Assembly (NCBI GenBank): GCA_937981575.1
Contig: CALJNR010000012.1
Location: forward strand, 1 to 64,000
Direction: 5' to 3'
Origin: an uncultured Clostridia bacterium
GTDB lineage: Bacteria > Bacillota > Clostridia > Lachnospirales > Cellulosilyticaceae
Length of the DNA: 64,000 nucleotides
Positions 8,563 to 18,406 of this stretch are shown here, in pieces. Position 1 is the stretch's first letter, and each line of letters opens with the position of its first letter. The position numbers were made by a program, and so were the translations under genes. The notes beneath the pieces are model-generated. The model was not told the DNA's origin. It searched no databases and saw only the letters and a list, made by a program, of their open reading frames with translations.

Positions 8563-9920
8563 TTTACAATTTCTTTAAACAAATCTCCTCTTTGCTCGTA
8601 GCTTTCAAACATATCCCAGCTTGCACAAGCAGGCGATAGGAAAATACATTCCCCTTCTGTACTTTCTTTATAAGCCGTTATAATCGCTTCTTCAAATGCA
8701 TTAAAAGTCTGTGTCGCCAAATACCCTTCTTCAACACACTCTTTTACAATTTGTTCTTTAGTTTCTCCAATGATATACACCTTTTTAACTCTTTCTGGGA
8801 AAAATTTAATCCAATCTTTAAAAGTGGTATGCTTATCCATTCCTCCAGCAATAAGCCTTATAGGTTTTCCAAGGCTTCCAAGCCCTACAAGTCCTGCTAT
8901 GGCTGCGTCAGTATTAGTCGCTTTCGAGTCATTAAAAAAGTCCACACCTTTCTTGGTTGTTACATATTCTGTACGATGAGCTACCCCTTTGAAATGGATT
9001 AAAATATTTCGAATAATATGTACAGGTACACCAAATGCAGCTGTTATCGCGATGGCAGCTAAAGCATTTTCGACATTATGTGTCCCTTTAATTTTAAGTT
9101 CATCTATGTGGCATATTCTATTTTCTTTGCCATTTATATTCTCATAAAGACTGTTTTGAATAACATAAGCACCTTTTCCAGGCATATGTGTAAGAGAAAA
9201 CTCAATGCATTCTCCTTTGGCCTTTGCTTTAGCTTTTTCAAAATAAGCATCTCTTGTATTAAGGATGCAGAAGTCTTCTGCAGTTTGATTCATTAATATA
9301 TTGTGCTTGCATCTTGAATAATTCTCCATCGTATGGTGCCTGTTAAGGTGATCAGGGGTAATATTAAGTATTGCACTTACTTTTGGATGAAAGGTCTCAA
9401 TCGTCTCCAGCTGAAAACTGCTGACTTCTGCCACTACAGCCCCTGACGCCGGAATACTACAGACCTCTTCACTAAAGGCTCTCCCTATATTCCCAACAAC
9501 ATAAGTTTCAGCATTATAGGCTTTAACAATCTCGCCTACTAGAGTCGTTGTTGTCGTTTTTCCATTTGTGCCAGTAATTGCTATTATAGGCGCTTTACAA
9601 AATAGTGATGCAAATTCTAGTTCTCCTATTACCTTAATGCTTCGCCTTTTAACTTCTTGAATCACATCAATCTCCAATGGTACTCCAGGACTGACTATAA
9701 CAAGCTCATACTGATAATCCAGCAGCTCTTCACCTAAAAAAAAATGAATCCCTCTATCTTGCATTTGCGCAATCTCTTGCTGCATATGTGTATCCCATTT
9801 GTCATACGGCTTACTATCATAAACAGCAACCTTCGCCTCTTTACTGAGTGCCAGTTTTGCTGCTCCTATGCCGCTTCTTGCGTTACCTACGACTAGAATC
9901 TTTTTATCCTTAATATCCAT
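8547..9920 (-). CDS. murD: UDP-N-acetylmuramoyl-L-alanine:D-glutamate ligase MurD
   Basis: A 457-aa Mur ligase that adds D-glutamate to UDP-MurNAc-L-Ala in the cytoplasm. An N-terminal Rossmann-like domain (ILVVGNARSGIGAAKLAL) precedes the ATP-binding motif GTNGKTTT at about 117-124. The central ligase signature (LNITPDHLNRH) and the C-terminal domain with NDSKATNTDA follow. It lies 15 bases after mraY and its 3' end overlaps ftsW. Confidence 0.95.
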   Translation of the reverse strand: MDIKDKKILVVGNARSGIGAAKLALSKEAKVAVYDSKPYDKWDTHMQQEIAQMQDRGIHFFLGEELLDYQYELVIVSPGVPLEIDVIQEVKRRSIKVIGELEFASLFCKAPIIAITGTNGKTTTTTLVGEIVKAYNAETYVVGNIGRAFSEEVCSIPASGAVVAEVSSFQLETIETFHPKVSAILNITPDHLNRHHTMENYSRCKHNILMNQTAEDFCILNTRDAYFEKAKAKAKGECIEFSLTHMPGKGAYVIQNSLYENINGKENRICHIDELKIKGTHNVENALAAIAITAAFGVPVHIIRNILIHFKGVAHRTEYVTTKKGVDFFNDSKATNTDAAIAGLVGLGSLGKPIRLIAGGMDKHTTFKDWIKFFPERVKKVYIIGETKEQIVKECVEEGYLATQTFNAFEEAIITAYKESTEGECIFLSPACASWDMFESYEQRGDLFKEIVNCLEG

Positions 9921-9935
9921 TGATTTACCCTCCAG

Positions 9936-10892
9936 TTATAAAGCAATAAGCCCTATCAAACACATAATAGCTGTAATAATACAAAATACTGTTACAACTT
10001 TCGTTTCAGGCCATCCGCTAAGTTCAAAATGATGATGTATAGGTGCCATTTTAAAGAGTCTTTTACGTGTCTTTTTAAAGTAAGCTACCTGCAAAATAAC
10101 AGATATATTTTCAATAACATAAATAATGCCGACAATCAATATAAATAACGGCATTTTCATAACAAATGCAGTAGATATAACAAATCCTCCTAATGCAAGT
10201 GATCCAGTATCTCCCATAAATACCTTGGCTGGATAACTGTTAAATAACAAAAATCCAAGCAGACTCCCGACAGCTGCAGCCGCTATTGGAAGAACATTTG
10301 TATTAACTGCCCAAGCAATAGCAGCAAAGTAAGTAGCTACTAAAACAGTGACTCCCGAAGCCAGACCGTCAAGCCCGTCTGTTAAGTTGACAGCATTTAC
10401 AACGCCAAGCACAGCAACAACCAAAAATGGCCAGAACAAAAGATTTAAGTCATACTCTCTTCCTCCGCTAAACGGCAGGATAATACTTGTACCTAAGCCT
10501 ATATAATACTTTAGGGCATAGGCAAACAGGCATGTTACGATAACCTGTGCTATAATTTTCTGCCCCGCGGTAAGCCCCAACGATCGTTTTTTTACGATTT
10601 TTATATAATCATCTATAAAGCCTATCAGACCAAAAGCTACTGTAACAAAAAGTATAACTTGCAGTTCCCTGTTCCTGATAATAAACAGCAAACTTGTTAA
10701 AACAATGCTTATTAAAATAATAATGCCCCCCATTGTAGGGGTCCCTGATTTTTTCAAATGACTGTTGGGCCCATCATGCCTGATATTCTGGCCAAATTTT
10801 AACCGCTGTAATAATGGAATGACAAAGGGGCTTATTACTATATTAAGAAAAAAAGCTATTAAAACTGCGTATAACGCCTCATTATTCATCAC
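9936..10892 (-). CDS. mraY: Phospho-N-acetylmuramoyl-pentapeptide transferase MraY
   Basis: A 318-aa integral membrane enzyme that makes lipid I from UDP-MurNAc-pentapeptide and undecaprenyl phosphate. Visible signatures are GFIDDYIKI, NLTDGLDGLA, and the histidine motif PIHHHFELSGWPE near the C-terminus. About ten membrane segments can be traced. Its start overlaps the end of murF by 11 bases, so translation is probably coupled. Confidence 0.95.
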   Translation of the reverse strand: MMNNEALYAVLIAFFLNIVISPFVIPLLQRLKFGQNIRHDGPNSHLKKSGTPTMGGIIILISIVLTSLLFIIRNRELQVILFVTVAFGLIGFIDDYIKIVKKRSLGLTAGQKIIAQVIVTCLFAYALKYYIGLGTSIILPFSGGREYDLNLLFWPFLVVAVLGVVNAVNLTDGLDGLASGVTVLVATYFAAIAWAVNTNVLPIAAAAVGSLLGFLLFNSYPAKVFMGDTGSLALGGFVISTAFVMKMPLFILIVGIIYVIENISVILQVAYFKKTRKRLFKMAPIHHHFELSGWPETKVVTVFCIITAIMCLIGLIAL

Positions 10893-12267
10893 ACTTCACC
10901 TTTCCTACCGCTTCTACCAGTTCTTCAAAATGCATACCCCTGGAGGCTTTAAACAATACAGTATCCTCCGAACGTATAAGGCTATCAACATTTTTCAAAA
11001 ATTCCTCTTTTGTGTGAAAGTACATAACCTTTAATACTGAAGATGTATCCACTGCACCTTCATAAATGTGTCTTGCCAATGTTCCGACCGCATATAAAAT
11101 ATCGATTTCAGCTTCACACGCATATCTGCCGACTTCTTGATGAAGTGATACGGCATAGTCTCCCATCTCCAGCATATCCCCAAGCACTGCTATTATACGC
11201 TTGGCTCCTGGATAATTTTTAAGCACTTTAAGCGCTGCGTGCATGGAATCTGGACTGGCATTATAGGTATCATCCATAACAGTTACTCGATTGCTAAATG
11301 TTTGAATATGCATTCTCATCTTACTTGGCACATACGAAGCAAGTCCATTTACAATCTCATCTTTCGTAAGGCCCAAGTGTTCCGCAATAGCCACAGCTGC
11401 CAAGGAATTGTAAACCATGTGCTCCCCTAATGCATTGATTTTGATCGAATATTTTTCATTAGGCGTAAAAATATCTGCCACCGTCGATTCTTTATCACTT
11501 TTAATATTTTCAGCATAATAAGCACTATGATGAGACATTCCATAATAGATTGTTTTATAAGGCATACCTTTAACTGTTTTAAGCATATCATTATCACCAT
11601 TAATAACCAAAAGCCCTTTGTCATCTAGCCCATCTAGTATCTCTAATTTTGCTTTAAGTATCCCTTCTCTGCTGCCTAGATTTTCAATATGTGATGTCCC
11701 AATATTTGTAATAACTGCTATTTGTGGATGTGCAGTCATGCTAAGATTATGAATCTCTCCAAAGTGGTTCATCCCCATTTCTAATACAGCTACTTGATGT
11801 GTTTTGTTGAGCTTAAAAAGAGTAAGAGGGAGTCCAATTTCATTGTTATAGTTTCCTTCAGTCTTGTGTACGTTGAATTTTGCACTGAGCACAGCAGCAA
11901 TAATTTCTTTAGTACTTGTTTTTCCAACACTACCTGTTACAGCAATAACAGGTATTTCGAAAAGACTTCTATAATAGGCAGCCAGCTTTAAAAGGGCTTC
12001 CTTTGTGTCTTTTACCCAAATAGTACATAGTCTGTCATCTTGCACGATGCATTCCTCAGTTAATGTTGCAGCTGCTCCCTGGTCAAATACTTGAGATATA
12101 AATTTATGCCCATCAAATCTATCCCCTTTTAATGGGACAAATAAGCTAAACTTATCAATCTGCCGCGAATCAGTATTAATATGCCGAATGATATGACCTC
12201 CCAAACGGTCAGGATTTAAACACCTGCCTCCTACAGCTTGAATAACAGCTTGCAATTCTAACTCCAT
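10882..12267 (-). CDS. murF: UDP-N-acetylmuramoyl-tripeptide:D-alanyl-D-alanine ligase MurF
   Basis: A 461-aa Mur ligase that attaches D-Ala-D-Ala to complete the pentapeptide precursor. The N-terminal substrate domain contains INTDSRQI. The P-loop TGSVGKTSTKE is at about 111-121 and the central motif NAVLEMGMN-like stretch (VAVLEMGMNHFGEI) is clear. The C-terminal domain has DDTYNASPDSM. Its ATG shares a base with the murE stop codon (TAATG), indicating tight coupling. Confidence 0.95.
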   Translation of the reverse strand: MELELQAVIQAVGGRCLNPDRLGGHIIRHINTDSRQIDKFSLFVPLKGDRFDGHKFISQVFDQGAAATLTEECIVQDDRLCTIWVKDTKEALLKLAAYYRSLFEIPVIAVTGSVGKTSTKEIIAAVLSAKFNVHKTEGNYNNEIGLPLTLFKLNKTHQVAVLEMGMNHFGEIHNLSMTAHPQIAVITNIGTSHIENLGSREGILKAKLEILDGLDDKGLLVINGDNDMLKTVKGMPYKTIYYGMSHHSAYYAENIKSDKESTVADIFTPNEKYSIKINALGEHMVYNSLAAVAIAEHLGLTKDEIVNGLASYVPSKMRMHIQTFSNRVTVMDDTYNASPDSMHAALKVLKNYPGAKRIIAVLGDMLEMGDYAVSLHQEVGRYACEAEIDILYAVGTLARHIYEGAVDTSSVLKVMYFHTKEEFLKNVDSLIRSEDTVLFKASRGMHFEELVEAVGKVKCDE

Positions 12268-13718
12268 TACTCTTCCCCCTGTAAATAATCATTCACAATC
12301 TCACTATCATCAAAATGAATAATTCTGTCTTTTAATATTTGATAATTTTCATGGCCCTTCCCAGCGATAAGAATCACATCTCCTGCCTCAGCTTCGTTAA
12401 GGGCCAAGAGTATTGCCTCTTTTCTATCTTCTTTCATAATATAATTAGCATTCCATGCTTTTACCCCAACCTCAATTTCACAAATAATCTGATCTGGCGA
12501 TTCTGTTCTAGGATTATCAGAGGTAATGATAACCTTATCTGAATATTTAGCAGCTATTTCTCCCATAATAGGTCTTTTGGTCTTATCTCTGTCTCCGCCG
12601 CATCCAAATACTGTAATAATATTCTTTTTTGCAAATTGCTTAATCGTTGACAATACATTTTCCAGCCCATCTGGAGTATGTGCATAATCTACAAGTACAC
12701 TAAATCCTTTTTGAGATGTAAAAGACTGTACACGGCCTGGCACGCCTTTTACATTAGCAAGGGCACTTATTGTATGTTCGTGAGGAATATTAAGATAAGC
12801 AGCGGCGATAATAACTGCTAGTGTATTATAGACTGTAAATTTCCCTGGAATCGGCACTTTTACTTGATATTCACCCTCTGTACACACTAAAGTATATTCA
12901 ACACCTGCTGCAGTTATTATAATATTTGATGCTCTGTAATCTGCATCCTGGTCAATGCCATAGGTCAAAAGTTTACACGTTGCTCCATTTATTATTTGCT
13001 CTTTATAATCACTGTCACTATTTATAATGCCTATGTCACACAGCTTAAACAGCTTAGACTTAGCTTTTGCGTAATTCTCCATAGTATGATGAAAATCTAA
13101 ATGATCTTGAGTCAGATTAGTAAAAATACCAATTTTAAAATCACATCCATCTACTCTATTAAGTTCTAAAGCATGAGAAGATACCTCCATAAGAGCATAT
13201 TCAACTTGGTGCTCCAGCATTTTATGAAAAATAGCCTGAAGGTCTATAGATTCCGGAGTCGTGCGTTCTGCTTTTAAAACAATATTGCCGATCCTGTTTT
13301 CTATTGTTCCTATTGATCCGACCTTTTTATTGTAACTTTCTAAGATCTGTCCCAAGAGATAAACAATACTTGTTTTTCCGTTCGTTCCTGTAACGCCTAC
13401 TAAATTCATCTTGTGCGATGGGCAGGCAAACATATTATTCGCCAAAACAGCCATACTGCTTCTAGTGTTTTCAACTTTAATTATTGTTATATTTGAATGC
13501 TCAACTTGCACATCTTTTTGAACAACTAATGTTTTGGCACCATTTTCAATAGCAGTCTCAATAAATTGATGCCCATCTGTTTTGAATCCTTCTATTGCAA
13601 TAAACAATCCACATTTTGTTTTAACACGTGAATCATAGATAATATGATCAACTTCTTGCTCTAAGTCTCCACAAATACACTGATACTGTAATCCAACTAC
13701 CAAGTCTTTAAGCTTCAT
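12267..13718 (-). CDS. murE: UDP-N-acetylmuramoyl-tripeptide synthetase MurE (meso-DAP type)
   Basis: A 483-aa Mur ligase adding the third stem residue. The P-loop GTNGKTS is at 111-117. The amino-acid selectivity motif DNPR is at 401-404. In characterised MurE enzymes DNPR goes with meso-diaminopimelate, while lysine enzymes differ there, so an A1-gamma-type wall is inferred. The ribosome site AGGAGGG is strong. The gene follows spoVD by 63 bases. Confidence 0.94.
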   Translation of the reverse strand: MKLKDLVVGLQYQCICGDLEQEVDHIIYDSRVKTKCGLFIAIEGFKTDGHQFIETAIENGAKTLVVQKDVQVEHSNITIIKVENTRSSMAVLANNMFACPSHKMNLVGVTGTNGKTSIVYLLGQILESYNKKVGSIGTIENRIGNIVLKAERTTPESIDLQAIFHKMLEHQVEYALMEVSSHALELNRVDGCDFKIGIFTNLTQDHLDFHHTMENYAKAKSKLFKLCDIGIINSDSDYKEQIINGATCKLLTYGIDQDADYRASNIIITAAGVEYTLVCTEGEYQVKVPIPGKFTVYNTLAVIIAAAYLNIPHEHTISALANVKGVPGRVQSFTSQKGFSVLVDYAHTPDGLENVLSTIKQFAKKNIITVFGCGGDRDKTKRPIMGEIAAKYSDKVIITSDNPRTESPDQIICEIEVGVKAWNANYIMKEDRKEAILLALNEAEAGDVILIAGKGHENYQILKDRIIHFDDSEIVNDYLQGEE

Positions 13719-13781
13719 GGTAACCCTCCTATTTATATTTCCTAGTTATTATATCATGAGTTATTCATATTAAAAAGCCAT

Positions 13782-15731
13782 CTATTCTGTATAGAGGATA
13801 ATTTTGCTTGTTTTATTGATACTTTCATTAGGTAATGGAAATTGAGATACAACATACTCTCCGCTCCCTTCTATTTGGAGCATAATGTTTTGTTTGCTGG
13901 CGAGTTCTTTAGCTTCTTTAACTTTCATTCCTGCAAAGTTTGGAACATCTACTTTTTTGATTTCATCAAGTTCCAATTCCTTCTCATTATAAATAGGTTC
14001 AACCTTTAAATAAGGCAAAGCATTCTCAAATACTTCTTTCATGACCGGCCCTGCAATTGCCCCCCCATAGTAAACGCCTTGTGGTTCGTCCACAATAACA
14101 AGTCCCATAATCACAGGGTTTTCAGAAGGTGCAAAAGCCAAAAAGGATGCAATATATTTGCCTGATCCCCTAGGCAGCTTCTGGGATGTAGCAGTCTTCC
14201 CACCTATCCTGTATCCTGGAATATAACTTTTATTCCCTGTCCCCTCAGAAACAACACTCTCTAATATTTTCTTCAGTCTTTCACTTGTTCCAGGCGTAAT
14301 GATTTGTCTTCCTTTTTCATAGTTAAATACCTCTATAACATTGCCCGTATCATCGATGATTTCCTTGCCAAAATGCGGCGTAATCATATATCCTCCGTTA
14401 ACAAGCGCTGAAGCACCTGTAAGCAGCTGCATAGGTGTAATTTGAAATGACTGTCCAAATGACATTGTGGCAAGCTCAACAGGTCCAATTTTATTTTTAT
14501 TATGTAAAATCCCTATTGCCTCTCCAGGCAGATCTATGTTTGTTTTGGATTTAAATCCGAACTTTATCATATAGTCATAGAACTTGCCAGCCCCCAGACG
14601 CTCAGCTACTTCCATAAACACCGGATTACAAGAGTTCTGAACGCCTTGTACAAAATTTTGGTTTCCATGAGAACGAGGACTTCGCCAGCATTTTATCGTT
14701 CTTCCTGCTACAACTCTGCTTCCTCCGCAATTAAATGAACTTTCTTCAGATACTACCTTTTCTTCAAGTCCAGCTGCTGATGTAAATATTTTAAATGTAG
14801 ACCCTGGCTCATAAGTATCATTTAACGTAAAGTTTCTCCACATTTGATTTAAAAATTCTTGCTGCTCTTTTTCAGTATACATACTCCAACTATTTAGAAG
14901 CTCTTCATTATTAATTGTAAAAGGCTCATTAAGATTAAAATCAGGCTTATTAGCCAGCGCATAAATTTCTCCATTTTGTGGGTTAAGTAAAATAATAGCT
15001 CCTCTTTTAGCGCCTTTCATCTGTACCACTTTTTCTAAAGCCTGTTCTGCATATTGCTGAAGTGTAACATCAATAGTCGTTACCAAATGATTACCATTAA
15101 TAGGATTCGTCCGCATTTCAGCCACTTCATTTCTTCTTTCTCCTTTGCCATTTGTCTCCATAAGGATTTTTCCCGGACTCCCCTTAAGGTAAGCATCATA
15201 TTTAACTTCTAATCCTATAATGCCTTGATTATCTTTCCCAACAAACCCTAATGTGTGTGAAGCAAGATTACTATAGGGATAAAATCTCTTTGAATCCTCG
15301 TCAACTTTGACCCCTGGCAGATTAAGATTACGTATTTCATCAGCTACTTCTTTATCAACCTTTGTAACGATTCTTTCAAAAGCTACTCTTTTTGTCACTT
15401 TCTTATAAACAGTATTGTAATCAAGATCGAGTCTTTCTGATAAAATCTTTGAAACCATTTCAGCATCTTTTATCTGTGCATTTACAACACCTATCGCTGA
15501 CACCGAACCACTTTGCGCCATTATCTCTAAGTTTCTGTCATAAATTTTCCCTCGTGTAGGGGCAATAAGTCTGTCTCTTGTATGCTGTTCCAGTGCTCTA
15601 TCCTGCAGTATTTTCCCTTCAATTATTTGAACATAACCTAGCCTAATGGATACGCCTACAATGGCTACAAAAAAACAGATCATCACGATAAGAATTCTCC
15701 TCTTTATACTAATAGAGACTTCTTTTTGCAT
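13782..15731 (-). CDS. spoVD: SpoVD-like penicillin-binding protein with one PASTA domain
   Basis: A 649-aa class B transpeptidase with one N-terminal membrane anchor (about 11-32), a dimerisation domain, and a transpeptidase domain with STFK at 311-314 and SCN at 367-369. The third motif reads KTA at 512-514 (GGKTATSQK) instead of KTG. One PASTA domain closes the protein (about 589-649). Its place beside murE and the single PASTA domain match SpoVD, which makes spore cortex peptidoglycan. Its ribosome site AAAGGAGGAG lies inside a perfect hairpin (see separate entry), so its translation may be specially controlled. Confidence 0.88.
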   Translation of the reverse strand: MQKEVSISIKRRILIVMICFFVAIVGVSIRLGYVQIIEGKILQDRALEQHTRDRLIAPTRGKIYDRNLEIMAQSGSVSAIGVVNAQIKDAEMVSKILSERLDLDYNTVYKKVTKRVAFERIVTKVDKEVADEIRNLNLPGVKVDEDSKRFYPYSNLASHTLGFVGKDNQGIIGLEVKYDAYLKGSPGKILMETNGKGERRNEVAEMRTNPINGNHLVTTIDVTLQQYAEQALEKVVQMKGAKRGAIILLNPQNGEIYALANKPDFNLNEPFTINNEELLNSWSMYTEKEQQEFLNQMWRNFTLNDTYEPGSTFKIFTSAAGLEEKVVSEESSFNCGGSRVVAGRTIKCWRSPRSHGNQNFVQGVQNSCNPVFMEVAERLGAGKFYDYMIKFGFKSKTNIDLPGEAIGILHNKNKIGPVELATMSFGQSFQITPMQLLTGASALVNGGYMITPHFGKEIIDDTGNVIEVFNYEKGRQIITPGTSERLKKILESVVSEGTGNKSYIPGYRIGGKTATSQKLPRGSGKYIASFLAFAPSENPVIMGLVIVDEPQGVYYGGAIAGPVMKEVFENALPYLKVEPIYNEKELELDEIKKVDVPNFAGMKVKEAKELASKQNIMLQIEGSGEYVVSQFPLPNESINKTSKIILYTE

Positions 15732-15738
15732 CCAAAAT

Positions 15739-15785
15739 CTCCTCCTTTAAAAGTTGTCTTACCTAATTGTATTTTAAAGGAGGAG
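15739..15785 (-). promoter_or_regulatory. Hairpin that sequesters the spoVD ribosome binding site
   Basis: In the minus-strand mRNA CTCCTCCTTTAAAA (from 15785 to 15772) pairs perfectly with TTTTAAAGGAGGAG (from 15752 to 15739), with a 19-base loop. The second arm is the spoVD Shine-Dalgarno sequence, 7 bases before its ATG. The first arm starts 12 bases after the stop codon of the upstream PBP gene. A ribosome finishing that gene could disturb the stem. There is no U-run after it, so it is not an ordinary terminator. Confidence 0.7.
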
Positions 15786-15797
15786 TCATTATTCACA

Positions 15798-17948
15798 TTA
15801 TTCTGATGTTCGTACAATTATTTGGCTGTTTTTCTCAACTTTATGTCCTGCTTTAGGAATTTGTCCAATAATTATTCCTCGCTCAGCTTGGCTTATGTCA
15901 AATTCCGTTCCTACTAACTGTTTAGCCTCTTGTACTGATAATCCAATAAGATTTGGTATTTGAACAATATTTTCAGGGACTTCTGACTGAACATATAGTT
16001 TAACAGTAGACTGTTTCGGTAATGCGGTTCCCGCATTGGGGTACTGGGATACTATCTTTTTCCCTACTCCTATTATCTCATAATCAAGAGCCTCATTTTC
16101 AAGAAGTACGCTTGCTGCATAGATATCCGAATCCTTAAGATCAGGCACTTTACTCATCTGTTCTCCTTCCTCTTGATTATCAGCATCCAGCTCTATTTCT
16201 AAGTAAGGCAGAATATTAATCATCATTTCTTTAAAGGCTCTGGCTGGCGCCCCTGTTCCTTCTGGTATTTCATCAAATAGGATAAGTCCAACTACTTGAG
16301 GATTATTAATTGGAGCATAGCCTAGAAATGATAAAATATGTTTTTCATCTTCCCTTGCACCTTTTTGGGCTGTTCCAGTTTTCCCACCTATTGTGTAGCC
16401 ATTTATACTGGCATGAGCCCCTGTTCCTGCATCAACCACTTTTTTAAGGTAATTGACTAAAATTTTTGAGGTTTCCTGTGAAATAACCTGTCGCCGTTCA
16501 GTAGGTCTCATCTGATACATAATTTCTTTTTTTTCATTAATGACTTGTGAAACCACATAAGGCTGCATAAGATAACCGCCATTAATAATGGAAGAAAAGG
16601 CTGTTATCAATTGAATAGGCGTACAAGTAAAAGTCTGTCCTATTGAGTAAGTTGCTTTCTCAATAGGCCCTAGCTTGTGATGAAGCTGTCCTTTTTCTTC
16701 TCCTGGCGGACCAAGATTAGTAGGCTGGCCAAATCCATATCGGTCTATATATTTCAAGAAAGTTTCAGACTTCATTTTATGTACAATGTCCATCATACCA
16801 ACATTGCATGAATTAGCCAGGACTTGTTCCAGCGTTTGTTCACCATGCCCTTCCCTTTTCCAACATCTAATAGGTTTAACCCCTTCTACAACAACTTTTG
16901 CTCCATGACATACATACTTATCTTCTGTACTTATAATGTTCTCATCTAAAGCTGCTGCTACTACCAGAGGCTTAAAAGTTGAGCCTGGTTCATAACTATT
17001 TTGAAGGTTATAGTTTTTCCATGCACTATTAAGACGCAAAGCTTTCTCACTATCTGTAAGGTCTGACCAAACTTCTTTGCCTAACTGTTTTTCAAGTACA
17101 TTATATTGGCTGGGATCAAACCCTGGATAAGAAAACATGCTGTATATTTCTCCGGTGTTAGGGTTCATGATAATAGCAGATGCGTTAACAGGTTTATACT
17201 CTGCAATATACTTCCTCATCGTCGTTTCTACATATTGTTGAATGACCTCATCAAGTGTAAGCACAATCGTAGCCCCATTTTCAGCGGGTTTTATTTCCGT
17301 TGTAATAATTTGTTCATCCTGAAGCTGAGAAAAAACCCTTCCCATTTTTCCTACAAGATAGTGATTATATTGCTGTTCAATACCATATTGACCATCCCCG
17401 TTTTTATTATAAAAACCAATAAGCTGAGAAGCAAATTCTCCTTTAGGGTACTTTCGAATAAAACTTTCTTCAAACCAAACGCCTTTTAAAGCCTTTTTCT
17501 TTAGTTCTTCAATTTCTGTATTAGCTACATTTTTCACCAAAACACTGTATCTTGATTTCGGCCTCGCCTCTACAAACTTTTTAACCGTATCGGCAGATTT
17601 ATTGACTTGTTTTGAAAGGGTTTCATAGATAGTACTTTTTTCATCTTCCGGAAGCTCAAGAATACCTTTTGGATCTAAAATAATATGATAGGCTAACACA
17701 CTAGTAGCGATTGTCTTGTTATTTCTATCTACAATAGATCCTCTTTGGGGATTGATCTGCCCCTCTTTACTCATCATCCGGTTTAAAACTTGCTTTTGAT
17801 AGGATTCCCCATTATTGAGTTTAATCATAGCTACTTGATAACCTAAATAGCCTATGATCATAATAAAAAATAGCCCTACAAAAAATATACGCCCGTGAAG
17901 GCGTTTTCTAGACAATACGAAACAAGTTTTTTTCTCTCTCTCTTTCAT
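15798..17948 (-). CDS. Division-type penicillin-binding protein (FtsI/PbpB-like) with two PASTA domains
   Basis: A 716-aa class B transpeptidase. It has a basic cytoplasmic tail, a membrane anchor at about 20-42, a dimerisation domain, and a transpeptidase domain with STFK at 323-326, SCN at 380-382 and KTG at 523-525. Two PASTA repeats follow at about 593-655 and 657-716. By position directly after ftsL it corresponds to the essential division PBP (PBP2B of Bacillus, FtsI/PBP3 of E. coli), which cross-links septal peptidoglycan with FtsW. Tandem division PBP and SpoVD genes are usual in Bacillus and many Clostridia. Confidence 0.88.
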   Translation of the reverse strand: MKEREKKTCFVLSRKRLHGRIFFVGLFFIMIIGYLGYQVAMIKLNNGESYQKQVLNRMMSKEGQINPQRGSIVDRNNKTIATSVLAYHIILDPKGILELPEDEKSTIYETLSKQVNKSADTVKKFVEARPKSRYSVLVKNVANTEIEELKKKALKGVWFEESFIRKYPKGEFASQLIGFYNKNGDGQYGIEQQYNHYLVGKMGRVFSQLQDEQIITTEIKPAENGATIVLTLDEVIQQYVETTMRKYIAEYKPVNASAIIMNPNTGEIYSMFSYPGFDPSQYNVLEKQLGKEVWSDLTDSEKALRLNSAWKNYNLQNSYEPGSTFKPLVVAAALDENIISTEDKYVCHGAKVVVEGVKPIRCWKREGHGEQTLEQVLANSCNVGMMDIVHKMKSETFLKYIDRYGFGQPTNLGPPGEEKGQLHHKLGPIEKATYSIGQTFTCTPIQLITAFSSIINGGYLMQPYVVSQVINEKKEIMYQMRPTERRQVISQETSKILVNYLKKVVDAGTGAHASINGYTIGGKTGTAQKGAREDEKHILSFLGYAPINNPQVVGLILFDEIPEGTGAPARAFKEMMINILPYLEIELDADNQEEGEQMSKVPDLKDSDIYAASVLLENEALDYEIIGVGKKIVSQYPNAGTALPKQSTVKLYVQSEVPENIVQIPNLIGLSVQEAKQLVGTEFDISQAERGIIIGQIPKAGHKVEKNSQIIVRTSE

Positions 17949-17962
17949 ATAGGGTCCCCACT

Positions 17963-18391
17963 TTAATTTTCATATATCGTATAGCTCTGTTTAGGTAACT
18001 GTATATAAACAATTTGATGCGGCAAAGGTTCGCTCATCCCAAACTCTTTTGAAGCTCTATCTCTTATATAGTCTAAATTGAGCCTCTCAGAAATTTTAGA
18101 TTCTGTAAAACTTAATTCACTTTTTAATTCCCTAATCTCACTTTTTACGGCTTGTAATTCTCCCTGTTTTGTAATGAGGAGAGAGTACATATTAATATAT
18201 CCAAAAGCACATATAAATACCATCATCCCACACAAACTGAGCTTAAACCCAAAAACGAAATCTATTTTTCTATGCGGTTTAGCAGATGGTCTATGTTCAG
18301 GTTCTATCCTTGGGTTCGGCAACGTCTGATAATAATTTTCAGCTTCACTACCATATTGATAAAGATATTTTCTTTGTGTACTTTGTGGCAT
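17963..18391 (-). CDS. ftsL: FtsL-like cell division protein
   Basis: A 142-aa bitopic protein with a cytoplasmic part of about 48 residues (AEHRP-like basic linker), one membrane segment at about 50-70, and an extracellular helix that looks like a leucine-zipper coiled coil (ELQAVKSEIRELKSELSFTE). The call depends on this layout and on position between rsmH and the division PBP, since FtsL sequences diverge strongly. FtsL forms a complex with FtsQ and DivIC/FtsB at the septum. Confidence 0.75.
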   Translation of the reverse strand: MPQSTQRKYLYQYGSEAENYYQTLPNPRIEPEHRPSAKPHRKIDFVFGFKLSLCGMMVFICAFGYINMYSLLITKQGELQAVKSEIRELKSELSFTESKISERLNLDYIRDRASKEFGMSEPLPHQIVYIQLPKQSYTIYEN

Positions 18392-18406
18392 TATCTATTC
18401 CCCCTA

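Noticed and set aside
17106-17489. 127-aa plus-strand frame opposite the PASTA-type PBP
   Set aside because: It lies wholly within a gene with all catalytic motifs, and is itself without recognisable features.
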